A DNA stretch of 64,000 bases. Source: JALYNX01 sp035292685 (GTDB lineage: Bacteria; Actinomycetota; Acidimicrobiia; Spongiisociales; ZC4RG35). Below the pieces are notes generated by a model, which saw only the letters and a program-made list of their open reading frames with translations, ran no database searches and was not told the origin of the DNA. Location: the NCBI GenBank assembly GCA_035292685.1, contig DATDPP010000026.1, positions 41,709 to 105,708 of the forward strand. Reading direction: 5' to 3'. The position numbers and the translations under genes are program-made. Below, piece after piece: positions 25,874-33,258 of this stretch (position 1 is its first letter; the number at the start of each line of letters is the position of its first letter).

Positions 25874-25902
25874 TTGACAAATGGTCGGGAATTACCGACC
25901 AT
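25874..25902 (+). promoter_or_regulatory. Promoter and palindromic operator of the ArsR-MFS operon
   Basis: TTGACA (25874-25879) with a 17-bp spacer to GACCAT (25897-25902). The perfect palindrome ATGGTCGG-gaatta-CCGACCAT (25881-25888 and 25895-25902) covers the spacer and -10. The ATG at 25909 is where transcription would start, so the mRNA is probably leaderless. Binding by the adjacent regulator would block the promoter. Confidence 0.7.
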
Positions 25903-25908
25903 ACGGGA

Positions 25909-26496
25909 ATGACCGACCTTCAACCACCAGGCTACGAACTGGAAGAGACACTTGCGCTCCAGGGCACCGAACAGGTTCGAGCGCTATTCGAGGACACCCG
26001 TCTTCGCATCGTAGACCTCCTCCTGGAACGGGCGGCCACCATCACCGAGTTGGCTGCAGTATTGGACAAGCCGAAGGGAACAGTGGGCCACCATGTCGCT
26101 GTCCTCGAAAATGCGGGCCTGATCCGGGTGGTCAGGACCCAGAAGTTCAGAGCGATCGAAGCCAAGTTCTACGGGCGAACCGCCCGCACCTTCCTGCTCA
26201 CCCCACGGGTCGATGTGGACTTGGTCGTCTCCCCCGACTACTTCCTCACCTCGGCTGCTGCAGAGTACGCCAAGGCGGCACAGGGTGAGGAAGAGTTGAT
26301 CCATCACACGATGATCAGCACCCTGCGCTATGCCCGGATCCCCAATGAGCGGGCGAGGGAATGGGTGCTGCGCCTCGGCGAGCTGTCTCAAGAATTCGTC
26401 AGCGATGAGAGGGCCGGTGACACTACCTTCGGGCTGTTGGTCGCTCTCTACCCCACCGATCGACCCCATCTCCCCGATCCCAAGGAAGGGACATGA
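25909..26496 (+). CDS. ArsR-type winged-helix transcriptional regulator
   Basis: 195 residues. The winged helix lies at about 25-95: RALFEDTRLRIVDLLLERAATITELAAVLDKPKGTVGHHVAVLENAGLIRVVRT. The C-terminal region is helical and may bind a ligand or mediate dimerisation; no Cys metal-site motif is visible, so a metal sensor is unlikely. It overlaps the MFS exporter by 4 bp and most likely represses that operon through the palindrome at its promoter. Confidence 0.88.
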   Translation: MTDLQPPGYELEETLALQGTEQVRALFEDTRLRIVDLLLERAATITELAAVLDKPKGTVGHHVAVLENAGLIRVVRTQKFRAIEAKFYGRTARTFLLTPRVDVDLVVSPDYFLTSAAAEYAKAAQGEEELIHHTMISTLRYARIPNERAREWVLRLGELSQEFVSDERAGDTTFGLLVALYPTDRPHLPDPKEGT

Positions 26497-27842
26497 GCAC
26501 GCCCCTGGGCCGTAACTACTGGAAACTGTGGACCGCTTCTGTCATCTCCAACTTCGGGGATGGCGTGGCCATCATCGCTTATCCGTGGCTGGCGTCAGCG
26601 GTCACCCGCAACCCGGTGCAGATCGCCCTGGTGGCCGTGGCCACCCGTCTCCCCTGGCTGGTGTTCACCCTCCCCGCAGGAGTCATCACCGACCGGGTCG
26701 ACAGGCGGAAACTCGTGGCCTGGATGGACGTCGCCCGGTTCCTGATGACCGCGGGTGTGGCCATCGCGGTGCTGGCCACACAGGATCAGCTGGCCACCGC
26801 CGATGAAATCGCCGCCGGAACGGCCGCTCTCCCCGAAGCCTCGACCTTCCTGCTGGTGATGATCTACGCCGCTGCGCTCCTCCTCGGTGCCGCCGAGGTT
26901 CTCCGTGACAACTCGGCTCAAACCCTGATGCCGGCCATCGTCGAAGAGGAGAACCTGGAACGGGCCAACGGAAGGCTCTGGGGGGCGGAGATGATCATGA
27001 ATTCGTTCGTGGGGCCGCCCCTGGGCGGGTTCCTGCTCGCAATCGCCTTCGCCCTTCCCTTCTTCGTCGACGCCGGGACCTTCGCGGTGGCTGCCGCCCT
27101 GGTGTTCATGATCAGTGGCAACTTCCGGGCCAAGAGAGCGGCGCCCGGGCCGGAGGCGAAGGCGTCGTTCCTGGGTGAGATGAAGGAGGGTGTCCGCTGG
27201 CTCTGGCAACACCCCCTGTTCCGACCCATGGCGATATCGCTGGGGGTGACCAACGCCATGTTCAGCCTGGCATGGGCCACCTTTGTTTTGTTCGCCCAGG
27301 AGATTCTCGGGCTGGGTGCCACCGGGTTCGGGGTCCTGATGACGGCTGGAGCCGCGGGCGGAGTTCTCGGCTCCTTCCTCTCGCCCGGCATCTCAAAGCG
27401 GATCGGCCAGGGGCCTTCGTTGTTCCTCACCCTCGGAGTCTGTGCCTTCACGCTCACGGTGACGGGTTTGGCCTCATCAGGCCTGGTGGTCTGGGTGATG
27501 TTCGCCTTGGAGGCCCTGGTCTCGGTGTTGTGGAACGTGATCACCGTCTCGCTGCGTCAGGCCCTGATTCCCGACCATCTCCTGGGTCGGGTCAACTCGG
27601 TATACCGGTTCTTCGGATGGGGGATGATGCCGATCGGGGCGGTCCTGGGCGGTGTGATCGTGGCGGTCGCCGAGCCTCTCGCCGGACGGGAATGGGCGCT
27701 AAGAGCGCCCTTTATCTTCGCCGCGCTGGTTCACGTCGCGCTCCTCTTCTACGCCGTGCCCAACCTCAACACCGGGCGCATCGAAGCTGCTCGAGCCACG
27801 GCCCACACTCAGGAGGCGGGTGTGGAGTCTGTGGAGGGTTGA
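26493..27842 (+). CDS. MFS drug-efflux-type transporter
   Basis: 449 residues with about 12 membrane helices, of the DHA3/MefA-like type. The first helices read NYWKLWTASVISNFGDG and LPAGVITDRVDRRKL, the latter containing the A-type loop between helices 2 and 3. Its regulator precedes it with an ATGA overlap. Probably exports a hydrophobic compound; the substrate cannot be read from the sequence. The 3' end overlaps the next leftward gene by 34 bp. Confidence 0.9.
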   Translation: MSTPLGRNYWKLWTASVISNFGDGVAIIAYPWLASAVTRNPVQIALVAVATRLPWLVFTLPAGVITDRVDRRKLVAWMDVARFLMTAGVAIAVLATQDQLATADEIAAGTAALPEASTFLLVMIYAAALLLGAAEVLRDNSAQTLMPAIVEEENLERANGRLWGAEMIMNSFVGPPLGGFLLAIAFALPFFVDAGTFAVAAALVFMISGNFRAKRAAPGPEAKASFLGEMKEGVRWLWQHPLFRPMAISLGVTNAMFSLAWATFVLFAQEILGLGATGFGVLMTAGAAGGVLGSFLSPGISKRIGQGPSLFLTLGVCAFTLTVTGLASSGLVVWVMFALEALVSVLWNVITVSLRQALIPDHLLGRVNSVYRFFGWGMMPIGAVLGGVIVAVAEPLAGREWALRAPFIFAALVHVALLFYAVPNLNTGRIEAARATAHTQEAGVESVEG

Positions 27843-28384
27843 TCGTCGGCAGCGGCCCCGCTCGGCTCGACCTCGACCTCCTCTGAATCGGGCTCGGGAT
27901 CTGCGTCACGGCGATCGCTAGCGCTTCCCAACACCCAGAAAGCGAGGGCGGCGAGAGAGGCGGCGGTAAAAGCCAACGCCAGCCATCCCCACCCCTCGGT
28001 CGCCGCGCTGAAACCATCCTCGGTGGTGGTGGTGACCGAGCCGGATGGGTTCGAGATGTCGGCGCCCAGGTCGGTGAGGGTCACCGGAGCGGATTGCGCG
28101 GGGTCATCGCCCAGGGTCTCGAACACGACTTGATAGTTGGCCGGCCGCAGCTCCGTGGTGATGCCGTAGACGCCGTCTCCCCTCGACAGCAGGGGAAGAG
28201 TCACAGGATCCTCCCCGGAAAGAGCGAAATGGGCGACGACCGCGTCGGCCGTGGTCTGCACTTCGACTTGGACCTCGACCTCCATCGACGCCTCGGACTG
28301 GGAGATGACCTCGGCTGTGGCCTCCCCGAAGCCGCCGCCGATTTCCACGGCTGCGAGGAGGATTAGAGCGGTGATATGGAACAT
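27809..28384 (-). CDS. Secreted/membrane-anchored protein with acidic C-terminal tail
   Basis: 191 residues from ATG 28384. N-terminal signal-like sequence (ITALILLAAVEIGGGFGEATA), an extracytoplasmic beta-rich domain (VTLPLLSRGDGVYGITTELRPANYQVVF), one membrane helix (WGWLALAFTAASLAALAFWVLG) and a cytoplasmic tail dominated by Asp, Glu and Ser. This resembles CopC-like or DUF-type anchored sensors but no family is certain. Convergent with the MFS gene. Confidence 0.65.
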   Translation of the reverse strand: MFHITALILLAAVEIGGGFGEATAEVISQSEASMEVEVQVEVQTTADAVVAHFALSGEDPVTLPLLSRGDGVYGITTELRPANYQVVFETLGDDPAQSAPVTLTDLGADISNPSGSVTTTTEDGFSAATEGWGWLALAFTAASLAALAFWVLGSASDRRDADPEPDSEEVEVEPSGAAADDQPSTDSTPAS

Positions 28385-28425
28385 CCTGGCTGATGGTACG
28401 ACGTCGGCCTCCCCGCGACCAGGCC

Positions 28426-29214
28426 TCAAGACAGCCACTGTCCCCTCGTGATCAGCACTTCCCGGAGGTAATCCGGCCGGTCGGTGATGATCCCATCAAC
28501 TCCGAGGTCGAGAAAGGCCTCCATCTCACCTGGCTCGTTGACCGTCCAGACGTGCACCTGGAGACCGCTGGCGTGCGCGGCGTCGACCAACCGCTTGTCG
28601 ACGACCTTGATCCCTCTCACCCGGGTCGGCAATTGCAGGGCGCTGGCCCGCCCTCCAGCCCCTCTGCCGACCCTCGAGGTCAACAACCACATTCGGCTCA
28701 GCATGGGACCGGTGGAGGTGGCAACCCGACCCCCGGTGGCCTTGCGGAATTCCTCGAGACGCTGATCGGAGAAGGACCCGACGATCAAACGATCGTGCAA
28801 GGACAGCCTTTCGATCAGCTCGGCAAGAGGCTGCACCAGGCCTTCCTCCTTGAGGTCCACGACGAAGGAGGTATCCGGCAGGCTGGTGACAGCCTCCTCG
28901 AGGCTGGGGATGCTCACACCCCGGCCCCGAAAGGGATACCCACCCGAGATGTTGTGCCGGAAACCGGCGTCGAGTGCCGCCAACTCGTCGAAGCCGAATC
29001 TGCTGACTGCTCCCGTGCCCTCGGTGGTCCGATCGACGGTCTCGTCGTGGATACAGACCAAGACGTCATCGGCGGTCAGGCGGAGATCGGTCTCCAGGAA
29101 CCTGAAACCCAGGGCCACCGCCTGGAGGAACGCTTCCATCGTGTTCTCGGGCCAGAGTTGTCTGCTTCCCCGGTGCGCGATGGCGAGCGGCGGGGCCCAA
29201 TGCTGGGGAATCAT
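28426..29214 (-). CDS. glpQ: Glycerophosphodiester phosphodiesterase
   Basis: 262 residues from ATG 29214. GDPD signature: AIAHRGSRQLWPENTMEAF, ETDLRLTADDVLVCIHDETVDRTTEG, VVDLKEE, and the C-terminal VHVWTVNEPGEMEAFLDLGVDGIITDRP. Hydrolyses deacylated phospholipids to glycerol-3-phosphate and an alcohol. No signal peptide, so probably cytoplasmic. Preceded by the HU terminator. Confidence 0.92.
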   Translation of the reverse strand: MIPQHWAPPLAIAHRGSRQLWPENTMEAFLQAVALGFRFLETDLRLTADDVLVCIHDETVDRTTEGTGAVSRFGFDELAALDAGFRHNISGGYPFRGRGVSIPSLEEAVTSLPDTSFVVDLKEEGLVQPLAELIERLSLHDRLIVGSFSDQRLEEFRKATGGRVATSTGPMLSRMWLLTSRVGRGAGGRASALQLPTRVRGIKVVDKRLVDAAHASGLQVHVWTVNEPGEMEAFLDLGVDGIITDRPDYLREVLITRGQWLS

Positions 29215-29222
29215 GTAGGAAC

Positions 29223-29254
29223 CAAAATAATGGACCCCGCCAGAGGCGGGGCCC
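29223..29254 (-). terminator. Rho-independent terminator of the HU gene
   Basis: On the minus strand GGGCCCCGCC-TCT-GGCGGGGTCC folds into a stem of about ten pairs with a three-base loop, followed by ATTATTTT. It lies 25 bp after the HU stop codon. Confidence 0.85.
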
Positions 29255-29278
29255 AACAAACTCCCGGATAGAAGGGTC

Positions 29279-29572
29279 TTAGAGGGCCACGCGATCCTTG
29301 AGACCCTTGGATGCGGCGAAGTGCGCATACTTCTTCGCCGGAATTCTGATGGTTTGCCCGGTTGCGGGATTGCGGCCCATACGCTCCGAACGGGACTTGA
29401 GGCTGAAATTGCCGAACCCGGTGATATTCACCTTGCGGCCGGCATCGAGCTCCACGGCGATTATGCCTTCGCCAGACTTGGTGGAGAAGATGATGTCAAT
29501 GATCTCGGCGGCTTTCGCCTTCGAGACGTCCGCCTTGTTGGCGAGCTTGTCCGCCATCTCGGATTTGTTCAC
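29279..29572 (-). CDS. hup: HU family DNA-binding protein
   Basis: 97 residues from GTG 29572, preceded by AAGGAGGGG at 5 bases. Nucleoid-associated dimeric protein: NKSEMADKLANKADVSKAKA, TGFGNFSLKSRSER and GRNPATGQTIRIPAKKYAHF. The C-terminal tail is short, unlike the long basic tails of many actinobacterial HU proteins. Two direct copies of CGACGATTGGG lie just upstream and a strong terminator follows, so it is a single-gene unit. Confidence 0.95.
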   Translation of the reverse strand: MNKSEMADKLANKADVSKAKAAEIIDIIFSTKSGEGIIAVELDAGRKVNITGFGNFSLKSRSERMGRNPATGQTIRIPAKKYAHFAASKGLKDRVAL

Positions 29573-29589
29573 GGCCCCTCCTTGTGGGT

Positions 29590-29624
29590 CGACGATTGGG
29601 CCCCGCCGCTGTGCGACGATTGGG
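29590..29624. repeat. Direct repeat upstream of the HU gene
   Basis: CGACGATTGGG occurs at 29590-29600 and 29614-29624, 24 bp start to start, between the HU start codon and its presumed promoter. Could be a regulator binding pair or a local duplication. Confidence 0.45.
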
Positions 29625-29692
29625 TCACGATAGGCGAAATCCCCGAAAGAACCGATCATTACTGGCAATTGGCCTGACCGACACCCCCTCGC

Positions 29693-29734
29693 CCGACCTG
29701 AAGGTCGGATGGTCCCCCCGCTCCGCAGGGGGAC
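29693..29734 (-). terminator. Two adjacent hairpins after the DUF3237 gene
   Basis: CCGACC-TGAA-GGTCGG (29693-29708) and GTCCCCC...GGGGGAC (29712-29734, with an inner GC/GC pair) follow the DUF3237 stop codon at once. Likely tandem terminators, though no T-run is seen. Confidence 0.5.
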
Positions 29735-29736
29735 AG

Positions 29737-30144
29737 CTAGACCTTGACCAGGTACAACTCCAGGGTCAGCCGCCCCGCCTCCCCGTGACCGAAGGCGACA
29801 CCGATCTCCGAGTTGAGCCAGGCCAGATCCTGGTTGCCTGTCTGAAAGGTGATCAACTCCCGGGGATCGGCGGACTTGTCAGGGTTGGCGATGGAGATCC
29901 CTCTGGCGGTGTAGGCAACAGAATCCCGTTTCTCGCCGATCACTCCGTAGATGATCAGGTCCATGTTCCCGTCCTCGCGGACGGTGGCATGATCGACACC
30001 GGCCATCGGGCGCTCGCCCTCCCAATGAGGCCCGGTGGCAACCCCTTCGAACGGAAAGTCGATTCTCATCCCCTGGGGGGCCTGGCCCAGGATTCGCATT
30101 CCGAGGCTGGCGTCGATGCTGCAGAACTTCTCCAATGAGGGCAA
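29737..30144 (-). CDS. DUF3237 family protein
   Basis: 135 residues, beta-barrel family of unknown function (UPF0311 type): GPHWEGERPMAGVDHATVREDGNMDL and YTARGISIANPD are the recognisable parts. The frame starts at TTG 30144, with GGAGGT three bases upstream, or TTG 30135 with better spacing for the same Shine-Dalgarno; no ATG is available close by. A 168-bp repeat element begins 30 bp upstream. Confidence 0.8.
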   Translation of the reverse strand: MPSLEKFCSIDASLGMRILGQAPQGMRIDFPFEGVATGPHWEGERPMAGVDHATVREDGNMDLIIYGVIGEKRDSVAYTARGISIANPDKSADPRELITFQTGNQDLAWLNSEIGVAFGHGEAGRLTLELYLVKV

Positions 30145-30174
30145 TGGACCTCCACATCTCGCGGTTCTGGCACG

Positions 30175-30342
30175 CTAGTGGTCTGTCGCTCAATTGATGC
30201 CGCGGTGTCGCCGAGCCATTCGGGGTCGCTGGCAAGGACGCAGGACGAAGGCGCACCTGTAGGTGCGTTGAGGACGAGGACGCAGTCCAGCGGCGTCGAG
30301 GGCCGGCGAGACCGCGTAGCGATTTGGGCGACAGGCCACTAG
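30175..30342. mobile_element. 168-bp MITE-like element, copy 1
   Basis: Nearly identical (5 differences in 168 bp) to 59820-59987. It begins and ends with CTAG; the terminal inverted repeats extend about 39 bp (CTAGTGG[T/C]CTGTCGC[T/C]CAA..., 30 of 39 matching, no gaps). The centre has a small perfect hairpin CGCACCT-GT-AGGTGCG (30252-30267). There is no open frame of its own. The right-end CTAG supplies the stop codon of the phosphoribosyltransferase gene. It looks like a non-autonomous transposable element. Confidence 0.8.
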
Positions 30343-30980
30343 TGACCGTGTCGGGACCGTCGCAGAAGATCGCGAACCTCATCGTTGCTCGTCTGTGAGA
30401 AGTCCCGGTACCACGCCCCCACCGCCATGAACCGCTTTGGGCGATCGAGAACCACCACCTGATCGGCCGCGGACTCGACCCGATGAATCGAGTCGGCCGG
30501 AGCCACCGGAACCGCCACCCAGACCTCCCTGGCCCCACCCGCTCGGGCCACGCCGATGCCGGCCAATGCGGTGGAGCCGGTCGCCAGACCGTCGTCAGTG
30601 ATGATGACCGTCCTTCCGGTGGAGTCGATCGGCTCTGCCACCTCGCGATAGATGCCAACCCTGGCTTCCAACTCCGCAGTCTCGGCCGCGACCACAGCCT
30701 CGAAGGTCTGCTCGGTGATGCGGGCCGCCCTCATCACCTCCTGGTTTCGGATCACCACGCCGTGCTCGCCGACAGCCCCCATCGCCAACTCCGGTTGAAA
30801 CGGGACTCCGACTTTTCTCACCACCAGGACGTCGAGATCACAACCCAGCGCCTCGGCGACCTCGAACCCGACCGGAACCCCGCCTCGGGGCAGAGCAGCA
30901 ACCAAAGGATCGAGAGGACTCCGCTTCGCGACCGCCTGCCCGAGCAACACCCCTGCTTCCTGACGGTCGGCGAAAATCAT
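30339..30980 (-). CDS. Phosphoribosyltransferase domain protein
   Basis: 213 residues. PRPP-binding loop VIITDDGLATGSTA near residue 125 and ALPRGGVPVGFEVAEALGCDLDVLVVRKVG near the N-terminus match the stand-alone phosphoribosyltransferase family often found with hydrolases or stress proteins; the base acceptor is unknown. Its TAG stop lies in the CTAG end of the 168-bp element. Only 3 bp separate it from the APH-type gene upstream. Confidence 0.88.
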   Translation of the reverse strand: MIFADRQEAGVLLGQAVAKRSPLDPLVAALPRGGVPVGFEVAEALGCDLDVLVVRKVGVPFQPELAMGAVGEHGVVIRNQEVMRAARITEQTFEAVVAAETAELEARVGIYREVAEPIDSTGRTVIITDDGLATGSTALAGIGVARAGGAREVWVAVPVAPADSIHRVESAADQVVVLDRPKRFMAVGAWYRDFSQTSNDEVRDLLRRSRHGH

Positions 30981-30983
30981 GGC

Positions 30984-31970
30984 TCAGCCGTATCGGGCCG
31001 CGTATCTGGCCAGCCAGGGCATGACCTGGGCCAAATACTGTTCGGTCTCGCCCATAGGAAGGGTCCGGGCCGCGTAGTTCATCAGCATGATCTGCCTCGC
31101 GGCGAAAAAGCCGTCCAGTTGCTCCTCGCTCTCGATGGGCCACGTCGCGATCTCCTCGAAACCCTTGCGAAAGGCCGCCTGGATTTCCGACGCCCGGTTG
31201 TTGGTTCGGGACGAGTAGAGGCAAACAGAGACGTCCTGGGAGGGGAGGGCGATCATCACATCCTCGAAGTCGAAGGCATAGAGCCTGGAACGCACCGCAT
31301 GCACATTCCATTCGTGCAGGTCGCCATGCACGACCTGGGGAACGCCCGCTTCCCACGACGCATTTATCACGTTGGTGGCAGCCTGACCCGCCTTCTCGAT
31401 GATCGTCCGCCTCCCGGGGCTGAAGACATGATCGAAGCGGGAGTCGTAGATGATGACCGGGTCCAATCCCTGGTCGTAATAGAAGATGCGGTCCCATCTC
31501 CGCATGCCATCCGGATTCGGCGATTGCCACGACTTCCCGTGCAACTGGAGCGAGGCGCACATGGATCCGAGCAGGCGATACCCGAACGCTCCGGAGCCAG
31601 CCGCCAGAGGCACTCCAGGGACCCAAGAGAAGAGCACACAAGGTCTGGTCAGGTTGCTTTCGGGCTCCCGCGCATCGACTATCAACGCCCCGTAGCCGGT
31701 CGATATCGGGTTGACCACATCGAGGTCGGTCTCCCGATTCAAGGCCGCTAGCCAGGCGACTTCGTATTCGATGTTGGCTCGCGAGTTACCGAATGGATCA
31801 CCGACGCGAAGCACCAGTTGCCTTCCGTCATTGGTGACCACCCGATACATCACATTGGAATGCGTCGCCAGATGATCCAGCTCCCTCACCTCGAACGGGT
31901 AACGCTCGAGGACCTGGCGGGCCAAGGGAAGGAGGCGAGATGCTTCGGCGGCGATTCGGTGTGCGTCCAT
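30984..31970 (-). CDS. Aminoglycoside-phosphotransferase-fold kinase
   Basis: 328 residues of the APH/choline kinase fold. Catalytic loop VVHGDLHEWNVHAV and the metal-binding AFDFEDVMIALP are clear, and the N-lobe has RQLVLRVGDPFGNSRANIEYEVAWLAAL. Substrate may be a small metabolite such as homoserine or an alcohol; antibiotic resistance is not implied. Forms a tight pair with the phosphoribosyltransferase gene. Confidence 0.85.
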   Translation of the reverse strand: MDAHRIAAEASRLLPLARQVLERYPFEVRELDHLATHSNVMYRVVTNDGRQLVLRVGDPFGNSRANIEYEVAWLAALNRETDLDVVNPISTGYGALIVDAREPESNLTRPCVLFSWVPGVPLAAGSGAFGYRLLGSMCASLQLHGKSWQSPNPDGMRRWDRIFYYDQGLDPVIIYDSRFDHVFSPGRRTIIEKAGQAATNVINASWEAGVPQVVHGDLHEWNVHAVRSRLYAFDFEDVMIALPSQDVSVCLYSSRTNNRASEIQAAFRKGFEEIATWPIESEEQLDGFFAARQIMLMNYAARTLPMGETEQYLAQVMPWLARYAARYG

Positions 31971-31998
31971 TGCTCAAAGGCGACAGGCTGCCTACCCG

Positions 31999-33129
31999 TC
32001 AATTCTTATCAGCAAGGGAACTCTCGGCAGTGTCCTGCGGGGCCCGGAGGGCCAGTATCTCGTCGAGGATGGTGACGAACTTCTTGTTCTCCTGGTCGTT
32101 GCCGACCGTGACCCTGAGCCAGCCCCGAGACATCGGCCTGATGATCACCCCACGAGTCATGAACACGTTGCTGACGGCCGCCGAATCGTCTCCGATACGA
32201 AGGTAGACGAAGTTGGCATGGCTCTCGCTGTGGGGCAGACCGCGCTCTTCGAGCACTCCCAGAAGGTGGTGGCGCCCGAGTGCATTGGCGTCGACCCGGC
32301 GCCGATGCTCGGTCCGGTCACCCAACGAAGCAGCGGCCGCCGCCTCGGCAACACCGCTGATACTGAAAGGGATCTGGGTCTTGCGCAACCCTGCGATGGT
32401 CTCCGGCTGCCCGACCGCATATCCGATCCGGTGTGTGGCCAGCCCGAAAATCTTCGAGAAGGTCCTGAGAACGACCACGGTGGGACGCTCGATCGCCAAT
32501 GAGACGGCACTGCGGTAGGAAGGATCGGTGACATAGTCGTGATAGGCCTCGTCCACCACCACCAGGACCCCGTCCGGGACCGCGCCTGTGAACCACTCCA
32601 GGGCATCGCCACTGAAGATGGTGGCCGTTGGATTGTTCGGGTTGCACAAGTAGACGACCGTCGTGTCATCGCGGATCGCGGCCCTCATCGCTTCTAGGTC
32701 GTATTGGAGATCGGCGGTCAACGCGACCTCTACGGTTTCGGTCATGGCCCACCGCGACACGGTGCGGTACATCACAAACGAGGGCCAGGCGAGAACGGCG
32801 CTCGTCCCCGGCCCACCCACGGCCAGGGCGATGTGTCCCAAGAGTGCCACGCTCCCGGCTCCGGGCCATATGTGATTGTCGGGCACTCCAAGCCATCCCG
32901 AGAGGGCGGCGCAGAGAGCCGCAGCGTCATTGTCGGGATAACGATGCGAGGCGGGGAGGACGGCGGCTGCGGACTCGATCACGCCAGGAAATGGGCCATC
33001 CGGGCACTCGTTCGATGCCAACCTGACGATTTGGTCGGGATCGATCCCCATCTCGCCGGCGAGGTCCTCGATCGAGCGACCCGGGACGAAAGCGCCGAGT
33101 CCAGCGAGGTCCGGTCGAAAGGTGGGCAT
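31999..33129 (-). CDS. hisC: Histidinol-phosphate/aromatic aminotransferase
   Basis: 376 residues from ATG 33129. PLP-dependent class I fold: LASNECPDGPFPGV, GAGSVALLGHIA, YLCNPNNPTAT, VVDEAYHDYV and the PLP lysine in RTFSKIFGLATHRIGYAVG. The C-terminal RPMSRGWLRVTVGN has the substrate-binding Arg. It stands alone, away from other his genes, so an aromatic aminotransferase (Pat) role is as likely as histidine synthesis. Confidence 0.88.
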   Translation of the reverse strand: MPTFRPDLAGLGAFVPGRSIEDLAGEMGIDPDQIVRLASNECPDGPFPGVIESAAAVLPASHRYPDNDAAALCAALSGWLGVPDNHIWPGAGSVALLGHIALAVGGPGTSAVLAWPSFVMYRTVSRWAMTETVEVALTADLQYDLEAMRAAIRDDTTVVYLCNPNNPTATIFSGDALEWFTGAVPDGVLVVVDEAYHDYVTDPSYRSAVSLAIERPTVVVLRTFSKIFGLATHRIGYAVGQPETIAGLRKTQIPFSISGVAEAAAAASLGDRTEHRRRVDANALGRHHLLGVLEERGLPHSESHANFVYLRIGDDSAAVSNVFMTRGVIIRPMSRGWLRVTVGNDQENKKFVTILDEILALRAPQDTAESSLADKN

Positions 33130-33191
33130 CCCGTCACGATAGCGGCGCCCTATATGCACAATTGAAGGGCAAGGCGCGGATGATCGGCGGT

Positions 33192-33221
33192 TTGAGGCTG
33201 ACCCGTAGCATCGCCTACCGT
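33192..33221 (+). promoter_or_regulatory. Tentative promoter of the E1 gene
   Basis: TTGAGG (33192-33197), 18-bp spacer, TACCGT (33216-33221) in the 129-bp divergent gap between hisC and the E1 gene. Both hexamers are partial matches. Confidence 0.3.
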
Positions 33222-33258
33222 CATCCGTGCAGCGGAATCCCCAAGGGCGAAAGGAGAG

